IMG/VR virus record: IMGVR_UViG_3300044961_001062
Location: 1 to 41,611 of that record
DNA length: 41,611 bases
Strand: one strand, 5' to 3'
DNA from: a virus
This document shows positions 15,546 through 25,600 of the stretch, in pieces. The notes under the pieces are model-generated. The model made no database searches. It was not told where the DNA came from and worked only from the letters and a program-made list of their open reading frames with translations. Both the position numbers and the translations under genes were made by a program. Numbering within the stretch: position 1 is the first letter of the stretch; every line of letters begins with the position of its first letter.

Positions 15546-16480
15546 GCGATCTCCTTGTCTTCGGGCTGGACCTCGGGGACTTCCTCGAAGTCTTCGGGCT
15601 TCACGTCGATGACGGCAGGTGCCAGAGCAGGCAGCTCCTTCACCGACGTCATCCGACTAGGATCGTACAGCGTCTGGATCTTGCGGAACTCTTCGAGCAG
15701 ATCCGCCGAGCCGCCGCGATGCTTGGTCAGCTCCTCGTCGGCCATCTTCACCATGTTGAACGCCATGAACGCGCCCTGCGTGCGCTGAAGCGAGGGACGC
15801 GTCTGGAGTAGCGCGTGCTCCATGAAGAGCGAGAAGCCGTGGTCTCGGAACGCCGAGTACTGGACGACCGGGCTCAGGCTCTCCGCGCTGCGGTCCACGA
15901 GCGCCAGGGTGAGCGCAGCGCCGGCGGGGCTTCGCGGAGATCCCAGCGCCCCGAGGTAGTCGTTGTTGTTCTCGTCGGGGAGCCAGCGCGTGATCAGGGT
16001 CCGCCACTCCGCCGAGCTGAGCGCGCTGATGTTCCAGAAGTAGTGCGCGTACGCGTTGATCACACGCACGTTCATCACCGACTCGTCGAAGCCGAACCGG
16101 TTCTTCACCCGGGCCGCGATGGCGGTGGGGCTGATGGGGCCGAGGAGCAGGGCCTCGATCATGCGGCGGACCACGGGCTCGCTGAGGATGTCGATGGCGA
16201 GACCCACGAAGGGGTCCTTCCGCCACATGTCCCCGATCTGCCAGTGGTTGAGGAAGCGGATCGTGTCGGGGTTCATCTGCTCGGCCAGCGGGTCGAACCC
16301 CGGAGGGATCTCCATCTCCTGGCGAGCACGCACCATCCGCCGGATGAACTTCACCAGCTCGGTGTCGAGCTGGGGCAGAGGCATGCGGAGATCGTCGAGG
16401 TGGGTGACCACGTCCGACGTGGTCATCCCCCTCTTCGAGAACAGGTAGTAGATGTAGTGGCGAGCGGGGTGTCGGAGCAT
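15542..16480 (-). CDS. Small-terminase candidate with helix-turn-helix region
   Basis: 312 residues. The same frame is open far upstream (to ~17560) only as a shadow of the gene in another frame; the ATG at 16480 overlaps the stop of that gene (ATGA) and is the real start. The N-terminus (MLRHPARHYIYYLFSKRGMT) is followed by a helical region. Residues ~110-165 (PISPTAIAARVKNRFGFDES, ending YAHYFWNISALSS) have the I-A-x-R/F-G-F then Y-x-x-YFWN pattern that I associate with DNA-binding helix-turn-helix segments near terminase genes of large phages. The C-terminus is acidic. Located two genes upstream of terL, it is a reasonable small-terminase candidate, but the call rests on this pattern and position. 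Confidence 0.7.
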   Translation of the reverse strand: MLRHPARHYIYYLFSKRGMTTSDVVTHLDDLRMPLPQLDTELVKFIRRMVRARQEMEIPPGFDPLAEQMNPDTIRFLNHWQIGDMWRKDPFVGLAIDILSEPVVRRMIEALLLGPISPTAIAARVKNRFGFDESVMNVRVINAYAHYFWNISALSSAEWRTLITRWLPDENNNDYLGALGSPRSPAGAALTLALVDRSAESLSPVVQYSAFRDHGFSLFMEHALLQTRPSLQRTQGAFMAFNMVKMADEELTKHRGGSADLLEEFRKIQTLYDPSRMTSVKELPALAPAVIDVKPEDFEEVPEVQPEDKEIA

Positions 16481-18561
16481 CAGCGACCTGCCGATGCACC
16501 CTCCTGGACGTCGCGCAGCGCGAGCGCCTTGAGACCCTGGATCACCTCGTCGAGGGCGCGCGCCGCTCGTGCCGCCGCGAACTCCGGGATCTCCGTGAGC
16601 CCGAGGCGGCTGCCGAGCACCAGCTCGCAGACCTTCGAGAGGCACTTCTCCAGGTAGGGGATGCTGCTGATGAACGTGCGCACGTTCTCGGAGTTGATGA
16701 AGCCGAGCGACAGGACGGCGTCGACGGTCATCGCATCCGGGAGCGCTGCGGCCTCCTTCACGAGGTAACGGCGCAGGGCCATCACCTCGCGGCTGCGGTC
16801 GGAGGCGGTCTTGCGGGTCTGTTCGATGAGATCGGTCGCGAGACGCACGTCGTGCAGGCCGAGCACCTCGACGGTGTGGCCCATGGCGGCGGCTGCGATC
16901 TTGGTGTGGGCGATCTTGGCGGGCGCTCCGGCGAGGCAGAGCAGGAAGGCCGCCGAGTCGTGGGTGAGACGGGAGTTCGTGACGCTTGCGAGCTTGGGCA
17001 TCCCCTGGAAGCGCACCGACACCTCGTCGGCGTCGCCTCCGAACAGCGTGATCGTGGGCCGCGTCATGTCCGCGGCGGTCTTCGAGATGCCGCTGACGTC
17101 CGAGACGAGCGGCACCATGGTCTCCTCGTTGAGCGGGAGGAACTTCGCCCCCGCCGGCATGTGGAACTCGCCCTTGAGGACGACCATCTTCGCCAGGCCG
17201 GGCACCAGGCGGATCCGAGTCTCCTCGCCGGTGAGGCTGCGGACGAGGAACGACGAGCCGCCGCTCATCCCCTCCTCGGAACCCTGCACGAGCACCGGCA
17301 CGGTGCCCTGCACCCCGCCCTGGCCCGAGCAGTAGAAGATCCCGGTGCCCTTCGCCGGACCGCTCGGCAGGTCCACGCCGGCCGCGACGTGTGCGCCGAC
17401 GATCTGGTCCTGGACCATCGCCGCCGCGCCGTTGGTGAACACGGACATCGGCACGAAGGTGCCGTCGAGATCGACGAGGTTCGGGATGACCCAGCCGACC
17501 TGCTCCTTGCCGTGGACCGTCTTCACCTTGTAGATGCCGGGCTTGTCGACGATCGCCCACTTCGAGGCGTCGAGCTGGATCTCGGTGGCCTTGACCGGCG
17601 TGGGACTGACGGTCACGACCCCCTCAGTGTCGACCTTCGACACGACCTCGGCGCCGGCGAACTTGAGCGCCTCGGCGCGGCCCATGAACACCGGGCGGGG
17701 CGCGCTGAACGCCGACCGGCTGGCCATCTTGACCCAGTAGCGGCCCTGGGCGTCGTCGTAGCCCATCTGGATGACGTCCGGCCGGGCCGAGACGCTCGCG
17801 GACTTCAGGAGCCCGCTGGCGTCGCGCAGGGCGGTCTTCTCGGCCTCCGCCAGGACGCGAGCGGCCCCGAACAGCGCCGAGTTGGTGTCGACCATCACGT
17901 CGGCGACGCCGGGCACGCTGGCCGCCTTGGCGACCTCCTCGATGTCCGGCGCGAACATCGTGCTCGCCAGCGCCTTCAGCAGGACATAGTCCGCGCTGAG
18001 CTTCATGCCGGGGCCCTGGATGAACGTGACGGCGCCCTGGGTGCCGCCGATGCCCTGCGAGATGCCGGCGCCGAAGTCGTTGTCGGAGCGGCCCGGCGGG
18101 TAGAACTGGTTCCAGAGCGAGGTGTCGCCCCAGTCCTCGGTGATCATCTCGAAGGTCTCCGGCCGGAACAGCGCCTCGCGCAGCGTGTGGCCGTTCAGCG
18201 GGAGCATGCGCCCCGAGCGGAGCATGATCAGATCGAGGGGGCAGAGCGTGTGGTTCTTGATGACGACCGGCACGAGGACACGCTTGCTCGTCGGACCGGT
18301 GCGGGCGATCGACAGCGAACTGTCGGTGGCGTTCTCGATCACGATCACGCCGAGCCCGTAGCCCTGCTCCTCGTCGACCTTCATCATCTCGACGCGGGGC
18401 GTGTAGTCGCTCGTCTCGGGGGTCGTGCGGAACAGCTCCGTGAGGATCTGCCGCGGCCACGACTCGGTGTCCTCGTCGAGCTGAGCCGACGCAGCCTTCG
18501 TGGCCGAGGCCGGAGGGAACGTGAGCTGGGGCTTGCTGACGAAGAGATCCATGGCGGTCAT
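16480..18561 (-). CDS. Large virion structural protein
   Basis: 693 residues; ATG at 18561 (a second ATG three codons on is possible) preceded by AAGG. The N-terminal ~200 residues contain a beta-rich domain (YGLGVIVIENATDSSLSIAR; VLVPVVIKNHTLCPLDLIML). The middle has alternating beta segments (SKWAIVDKPGIYKVKTVHGK) with a glycine-rich stretch, and the C-terminal third is helical (VMALRRYLVKEAAALPDAM). The chain contains many K-x-A-S motifs: ATKAASA, VAKAASV, LLKSASV, WVKMASR, MPKLASV, TRKTASD. It lies between the spike and the packaging genes. A baseplate or tail-associated protein is likely; the family was not recognised and no protease or lysozyme motif is seen. Confidence 0.78.
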   Translation of the reverse strand: MTAMDLFVSKPQLTFPPASATKAASAQLDEDTESWPRQILTELFRTTPETSDYTPRVEMMKVDEEQGYGLGVIVIENATDSSLSIARTGPTSKRVLVPVVIKNHTLCPLDLIMLRSGRMLPLNGHTLREALFRPETFEMITEDWGDTSLWNQFYPPGRSDNDFGAGISQGIGGTQGAVTFIQGPGMKLSADYVLLKALASTMFAPDIEEVAKAASVPGVADVMVDTNSALFGAARVLAEAEKTALRDASGLLKSASVSARPDVIQMGYDDAQGRYWVKMASRSAFSAPRPVFMGRAEALKFAGAEVVSKVDTEGVVTVSPTPVKATEIQLDASKWAIVDKPGIYKVKTVHGKEQVGWVIPNLVDLDGTFVPMSVFTNGAAAMVQDQIVGAHVAAGVDLPSGPAKGTGIFYCSGQGGVQGTVPVLVQGSEEGMSGGSSFLVRSLTGEETRIRLVPGLAKMVVLKGEFHMPAGAKFLPLNEETMVPLVSDVSGISKTAADMTRPTITLFGGDADEVSVRFQGMPKLASVTNSRLTHDSAAFLLCLAGAPAKIAHTKIAAAAMGHTVEVLGLHDVRLATDLIEQTRKTASDRSREVMALRRYLVKEAAALPDAMTVDAVLSLGFINSENVRTFISSIPYLEKCLSKVCELVLGSRLGLTEIPEFAAARAARALDEVIQGLKALALRDVQEGASAGR

Positions 18562-18572
18562 GGTACCACACC

Positions 18573-19697
18573 TTACTCCAGGAACACCTTCCTGGACAGA
18601 ATCGTCTGGAGGGCTGCGACGAACGCCGGGGAGGGCGTCGCCTGGTTCGTCGTGGGATCCACGATGAACATCGCGGTGCTCAGCACCTGCACCAGCTCGC
18701 GGCCGAGAACGGCGGGATCGCTGGCGCTACGGCTGGCGAGCTTCACCATGAGGCCGGCGAGGACGGCGCTCTGGCTCGCGATGAGTTCGATCTTGCCGTT
18801 CGCCGTGGTGACGTCGTCGCCGGTGATGTCGGTGGTTCGGCTGCCGTCGATGGTCAGCTCGTCGTTCCCCTTCACGTGGACGCTGCGGTCTGCCCCGATG
18901 ATCTCGGCGAAGTTGCCCCCCGTGGTGATGACCATCGAGTACTTCTCGTTCTCGACGCTGCCGTCATCCCGATCGATGCCCTGCGGAGCGATGTGCACCT
19001 GCCACGCCGCCTTGTCGCTGCCGCCCAGCGGCATGTGCTGGATGCGCACCGTGGCCTTCGCGTCCTGGGCGAACTCGTTGAGGTGGAACGTGTACGTCGC
19101 GGGTGCGTCGCCCGAAGGATCGTCCTCCTGACGACCCACGGTCCACGACACGTCGCCGCCGAACGTGTGCATCTCGTAGTTCTCGGCGAAGTCCTTGATG
19201 AAGTTCAAGACGGGGATGTAGACGCGCTGGGAGATCGGCGTGGCACCGATCTGTAGGACACCGCCGCGCCGCAGGATGATGAAGTTCTCGTCTCGGGTGG
19301 TGAACGCGATGTCGCCCGGGTTGAGCTGCGGGCGGCGCGAGCGGAAGCTGGCGTCGGTGTCCGAGCCTTCGGCAGCCACGGTGGAGCGCTCGGGGGCGCC
19401 ATCCGTGCTCTGCTCCACGCTCGCCGCCCCGAGGTAGCCCATGACGAACGGCGGCGTGTTGTCGTTCGGCCAGCCGACGAGGCAGATCGCGCCGACCTCG
19501 GGAAGGTGGTGAATGCCCTCGCCGTTGGCGTAGTGGTGGTACGGCACGAGGACCTGGATATCCTCGATCGTCTTGGCGGTGTGGCGCGACTCGGCCGTGA
19601 CCGTGAACGTCTTGCGGTTGACGTTCGTGATCGTGCACTCCTCGCACCGGAAGTGCGAGAAGCGGTTGTGGGACGGCGATCCAGTGGTCCGTGCCAT
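18573..19697 (-). CDS. Baseplate spike / gpV-like puncturing protein
   Basis: 374 residues; ATG at 19697 overlaps the stop of the RNA polymerase gene (ATGA). The N-terminal ~90 residues resemble the OB-fold of gpV/gp5/VgrG-type baseplate proteins (EDIQVLVPYHHYANGEGIHH, EVGAICLVGWPND, VMGYLGA). Residues ~265-325 look like the start of a beta-prism needle (DRSVHVKGNDELTIDGSRTT, then NGKIELIASQSAVLAGL), the repeating polar/hydrophobic pattern expected of a trimeric spike. The C-terminus is helical and carries a KLASRSAS motif. This suggests a tail with a membrane-piercing tip, most simply a myovirus-like contractile tail. No lysozyme domain is inserted. The call is by fold-like pattern. Confidence 0.65.
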   Translation of the reverse strand: MARTTGSPSHNRFSHFRCEECTITNVNRKTFTVTAESRHTAKTIEDIQVLVPYHHYANGEGIHHLPEVGAICLVGWPNDNTPPFVMGYLGAASVEQSTDGAPERSTVAAEGSDTDASFRSRRPQLNPGDIAFTTRDENFIILRRGGVLQIGATPISQRVYIPVLNFIKDFAENYEMHTFGGDVSWTVGRQEDDPSGDAPATYTFHLNEFAQDAKATVRIQHMPLGGSDKAAWQVHIAPQGIDRDDGSVENEKYSMVITTGGNFAEIIGADRSVHVKGNDELTIDGSRTTDITGDDVTTANGKIELIASQSAVLAGLMVKLASRSASDPAVLGRELVQVLSTAMFIVDPTTNQATPSPAFVAALQTILSRKVFLE

Positions 19698-22600
19698 CAG
19701 CGTGCAGCGGTGCCGAACGGGCGAGCGTCGGCGGGCGCGCCGACCGTCACACCGACGGCGAGAGCGGGGATGGGGTGTCGTCCGGTCACGTCCGACTTGT
19801 GGCCGTGCTGGATGCCGCGCAGGACGCTCTGGCCGATGCGCTCGCCCTGAAGGCGCGCGATCCAGTCCTCCTGCCGGCGCAGCGGGATCATCTTCGTGGG
19901 CAGCAGCATCGGCTGGTACTTCACCGCCTCCTTGCCCTTGAGGACGCCGCGGTTGATCTCGTCGAGCACCGACTTCTGGACGTAGTCGCCACGGACGTAG
20001 CCGTCGTGGTCTCCGGGATCGGTGACCCGCACGACGCCCGTGGCGTTCCGAACCGCCAGCTCGACGTGACGACGAAGCACACCCTCACGGCCGTAGATGG
20101 TACCGATCTTGTCGACCATGTGAGCCTGGACGGCGTCGAGACCCTTCGTCGCCAGGAGATCGTGGATGTTCGGGTCGCCTGCGGTGAGCGTGTCGCCGCG
20201 CTTCACCTCGGTGCCCGGCTTCACGTGCGGGAGCGGCTTCTGCCGGGTCTTCACCTTGCCGCGCTCGAACTGGATGACCCAGTCGCCCGCCTTGCTCTGG
20301 TGGACACCGACGATCTTGCCGTTGTTGGGAGCCAGGGCTGCGTCCTCGCGCCCCCGCTTCGCGGCGTCGAAGAGACGCTGCACGTCGCTGAACTCCGAGA
20401 CGCTGTGGCCGGCCGTGGACACGATACCGCCGCCGTGCGTTTGCTTCAGCATGAGCTGCGCCGCTCGCTCACCGAGCGCCTGGGCCGCCACGATGCCGAC
20501 GTTCTCACCGAGGTGATACTCCTTGCCGCTGGGGTGCACGCCCATGCACTTCGAGCAGACGCCCTGCGGCATCCGGCACTTCAGCGGACTGTGGACGACG
20601 AGCTGATCGACACCCTTCTCCTTGGCCTTCGACAGCACGTCTGGAGTGACGACCGTGCCGGCCTTGAACAGGTGGTCGCCGATCTTCACGTCGCTGGCGA
20701 GGTGCCGATCCACGATGTCCTTGTGGGTCACCGGCATCGACATCCCGTGGGTCGTTCCGCAGTCGGCCGAGGTGATCGGCTGGTCGATGTTCGCCTGCAC
20801 GAGCAGCTTGCTCATGTAGCCGGGCTCGCGCACCGAGTCGGTCTTCTGGATGACGCCGCGACGCGCGCCGGCGGCCTGGAGGAAGTAGCCGCCGAGGTCG
20901 ATGCCCTCGGCGAAGCTCTTCGTGATCGGCACCTTCGAGGGGGTGCCGAGGTGATCCTCGACCAGCATGGGGGCCATGATGAGCCCCTGGAACTGCTCGC
21001 GCTTCGCCTTGATGCCGGAGCCCAGCGGCGCCGGTGCCATGTCCGAGACGTTCGTGGGCTTGCCCTTGAGCACGTCGTTGTAGACGTCGTGGATCTTCCG
21101 GGTCGCCCGGAGCCAAGCCTCGGTCGTCTCTGCGGCGTCCGCGCCGCGCGCCTTCATCGCCGCGACCTCCTTGGTGGCGTCGGCGATGATCTTGTCGCGG
21201 TGCTCACGCAGCGGCTCGATGTCCTTCAGCCCGACGGTGTGGCCCGACTCGTAGGCCATCTTGAAGCCCAGCCGGCTCATCCCGTCGACGGTCTCGACGA
21301 AGTGCTTCGGCATGTTCTTCGCGACGTCCTTCAGGATGCTTTCCTGGACCTTGCGATCGAACGGCTTGTCGAGCTTGGTGAGGACGTCGGAACGGAACTT
21401 CTCCGGCAGGACTTCGGCGATGCGGAGCCGTCCGAGCGTGGTGTCGCCCACGCCCTTCACGTGGATCTGCTGGTTGAGGTGGATGCGGTTCGAGCGGAAC
21501 AGCGCCTCCGCCTCGTCCTTGTCCTTCAGCGCCCCCTGGTGCTTCCCGCGGGGGATCGACATGCGGTAGAGGCTGAGGGCCGACTCGTTCGCCGGCGAGA
21601 ACAGCACGTCGCCCGAGCTGTCGCTGAGCGTGCGCTGCGACGGCATGATGCGCTTCGCCTCTTCGATCGCCTCCTGGGTGAGGGGGACCATCAGCGCCAC
21701 GGTGTCGCCGTCGATGTCGCCGCCGAGCGGCGGCAGGATGAGCGGGCTCACCTTGATCGCCGGGTCGTCGGTGAGCTTCGCCCGCTGGGCGACGAGACCG
21801 TACTGGTGCAGCACGGGGTCGCGCTTCATCAGGACGGGACGGTGCTGGACCTCCTGCTCCAGAGCCTTGATGGCGATGGGGTCCTTGCGGCTGATCATCT
21901 TCTGCGCCTCGTCCGGCCGGATGCGGGCCTGGACGAGGCGGCGCGCCACCATCGGGCGCATCAGCTCGATGGCAATCTTCTTCGGCAGACCAATCTCGTC
22001 CACCGACAGGTTCGGGTCCACGACGATGGTCGCACGGGACGTGTAGTCCTGCTTCTTCGCGATCATCTTGTCCTGGAAGAACCCGTCCTTCGGCTGGTCA
22101 CCCGAGATCATGTGGATGATGCCGGGCAGCGTCTTGTCGGGATCTTCCTTCGTGCCGCGCATGTCGAGGTCGAGCGCCTTCTTCCCCTTCGGCGTGGTGC
22201 CGAAGAGGTTCGACAGCTCCTGGTAGAGACCGGCGCGCGCATCGAGCGTGTTGTTGTAGGGAACCTTGCCCTCGCCCTTCTTGAGCGACTCGTTCACCAT
22301 GCCGAGACGCTTGTAGAGCGCGTTGAGGGGGTTGTTCTTGATCGTCCCGTCCGGCAGCGTGGCCTGCGGGCGGAACACGGGCGGCAGCACCGGCACGGCC
22401 TTGATGGTCCAGGCCTCGTCGAGCCGCTTGCCGGCGTCCTTCACGGTCTTCAGCGCGCGGTACTTGAAGTGCAGCTTGTCGAGCTGCGCGCCCTTCACCT
22501 TGGGATCCTTCAGCGCCGCGGCCGTCGCCTTCATCTCCTTGTCGATGTCGATCGACTTCAGAGCGTCGCGGAACGCCTTGCCGCCGATCTCTCCGTTCGG

Positions 22601-25600
22601 CAGCTTCGCCTTCCCCTCGATGATCTTGGGGATGTCGGTCTCCTTGATGCCGAGCGTGTGCGCGATGGCCCGGGCGTACACCGGGTTCGGCATCGGCTCG
22701 ACCAGCTCGACGTGGCCCCAGTGCTGGCCCGCAGGACCGCCGGTGATGTTCGGGTCGAAGAGCCCGCCCTGCTCCGGCTTGTCGTCCTTGCCGCGGATGC
22801 TACGGGTGGGGCGCGTGATCTCGCCACGGCTCATGGCTCGCGTCTCGGCGTCGCTGCGCGGCATCAGGCGGATCTCAGCGCCCGACTTCTCGACGTTCAC
22901 GCCGAGGCCCGTGAGCATCGACTCGAACTTCTTGAAGACGAACGGGATCTTCGGTGCCGGGATGCGCTCACCGTTCGCCAGCGCGCCCCAGACCTCACGG
23001 GCCTGCGGCTGGTCCGACTTCAGCGTCTGCATCTCGCGCAGGTTGTCCTTCAGGCCGGCGGCCAGCGCGGCGTAGATGCCAAGGCTGCCGAGGCTCTGCG
23101 CGCCGGTGTGGCCGCCACCGCGAGGGACACGCGTGTCGTTGTCGTAGTGGATCTTCGGCGCGTCGAACTGGAGCAGCTCGCTGCCGTAGCCGCCGGCGCG
23201 CACGTGCGTCTTCTTGTCGATCTGGTGTTCGAGCTGGAAGGCGTAGTGCGGACCGACCATCACGTCGCCGAGCTTCCGGCCCGTCTTCGGGTCGTAGAGC
23301 GTCTCGGTGTCCTTCAGTCCGTGCTGCTTCAGCTCGTCCTGGATCTTCTTAAGGTAGTCGGTGCCTCCCTGGAAGTTGCGGACGAAGTACGGGCGTCCCG
23401 TCTTGTCCGCGATCTTCCCCGCGGCCGTCTCCAGGAGCTGGCCGGGGTTCATGCGTCCGGGCACGCTGACCGGGTTGATCAGCATCTCCACGGGCTTGCC
23501 CTTCTCGTCGTGGGGCATGTCCTTGTCGTCGATGATCTCCGTGACGATGCCCTTCGCACTGTGGCGCGTGGAGATCTTCGAGCCGATCTGCGCCGGCTCC
23601 AGGGTCTTGAGGTGGACGACGACGTTCTTGCCGACGCGCTCCGCACGCACGACCTCGGCCTCGTAGTCGCCGTCCCAGACCATCGAGCTGTTCTGGTACT
23701 TGTTGCGGAGGCGCTTGCCGATCTTGTACTTCGCGTTGATGTCGGCGGTCCCGGGCAGCATGACCTCGCCGAGCGCCAGCACGAGCGGGTCGCCCGGCTT
23801 CACCTTCGTACCGGGCTTGACGATGCCGTCGTCACCGATCTTGTCGATGCGATCCTTCGAGTAGACCCCCGGCTTGCCGATCAGGAACTCCTTCTTCCCG
23901 AGCACGTGGGTGTCGGAGAGGAGCATGCTGGGCTTGTAGAGGTGCTCGGACGCCAAGCGGTCGGCGGCGCTTCGCGAGATGACGATGCCGTCCTCGTGGT
24001 TCGAGCCGTTGGCCAGGTACGCCACGCGCAGGTTCGCGCCCAGCGCGAGCGTGCCGTTCTTCGTGTAGTTGTTGTCCGCGACGATCTGCCCGGCTCGGAC
24101 GCGGTCCCCCGGCTTCACCAGCGGCGAGCTGTGAAGCTGGCCCTTCGGATCGTTCGTTGGGTAGTGGTGATAGAGGTGAACCGAATGCGTCCCGTCCTTG
24201 CCCTGGATGACGATCTCGTCCTTCTTGATCTCCTTCACCACACCGTCCGCCTTGGCGCGGTGCGCGAGGAACCCGGAGCCCATGATCGCCTCGAACGACT
24301 TCCCGGCGCCGGCCTCGACCTGCACCTTGGGCGGCTCACGGCCGACCACCGAGATGGCCTGGGCCATGTGCCGAGCCGACATCGTCGAGCGTCCGGCGCT
24401 GTCGTTCTGCATGAACGGCACGAGGTTCGTCTCGACGGCGAAGACCTGCGCCGCGCTCGGCATCACGTAGTCGGCCGAGGAGAACGCGATGTCGTCGCGC
24501 ATGTGGCCGCGGGAGTCCGACATCCGGACCGTCTTGCTGAGGGGCTTCGGCGTGCCCTTCTCCCACCGCACCTGGTCGGGGAGGACAACGTTCGAGACTG
24601 CCGCGGTCGCGGCGTCGACGTCCTCCATCTTCCCGGTCTTCGTGTTGTAGAGCCGGACGTACGGCTTCCGATCCTTGATCGACACACCGAAGGTGAGGTG
24701 CGTGTTCACGCCGGCGTTCGACTCGGGCGTGAACACCGGGTCGAGGAAGCCGAGGTGCGACGGGTCGAGCGACGTGTTGCTCTTCGACAGCGCGTGCGGG
24801 TTCTGGATGCCGCCCGGTCCCGTGATCGTCACCATGGACCGGTCCGAGAGCATCGAGACGGGGTTCGTCTGCTTCCCGTTCGCCGCCAGGGACGTCGTGA
24901 AGACGTGGTAGAGCGGGCGCTGGATGAGGTCGGGCATGAACACGTCGCGCAGGACGCTGTGGTCGCCCGACGCCAGACGACGCTGAACCGTGGGCTTCCC
25001 CAGCGCGCGCTGGATCCGAGACTCGATGTCGGGTGCGGCCTTGGCGATCCGATCGACGAACTGGTCCTTCGCGGTCCACAGCTCCTTGTATCGGAGGCTG
25101 TCGATGGGGTCCGGATCCTTCCGCTTGGCGGCGACGTCCAGCAGCTTCTTCGACGCCTCGAAGAGCACGCTACCGTCGACCCGCTCGGACTTCACACCGA
25201 CGTTGGCGTGCGCCACGACCGGATCGATGCGGGTGCCCTCGAAGATGGCCTTCGTCTCCAGGACCGGATCGGCCTTCTCCCCGAGCGGTTCCTTGCGCCA
25301 GGTCTCGTAGAGCGACTTGAGGTCGCGCGCGACGTTGGCCTTCTTGCGCGATGCCTCGTAGGCGTCGGCACCCCACGCCTTCTTCATCGCCTCGTCGTCG
25401 ACGCCCATGGCGTTCAGAACGCTGTAGAGCGGGATCTTCCGCGACCCCAGCTTCATGTAGATCTCGCCACTGTCACCGGTCTGGAGATCGAAGCTGCGGC
25501 CCTTGGCGAGCTGGAACTGCGCCTCGAACTCGCCGGGCTTCTCGGTCGCCTTCACGTAGACGCCCGGACGCAGGCGCCACTGGTTCGCGATGAACTTCTC

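Noticed and set aside
15542-17560. A 672-codon minus frame
   Set aside because: Only the part from the ATG at 16480 is a coherent protein. The upstream part is an Arg/Gly-rich shadow of the gene at 16480-18561 in another frame.
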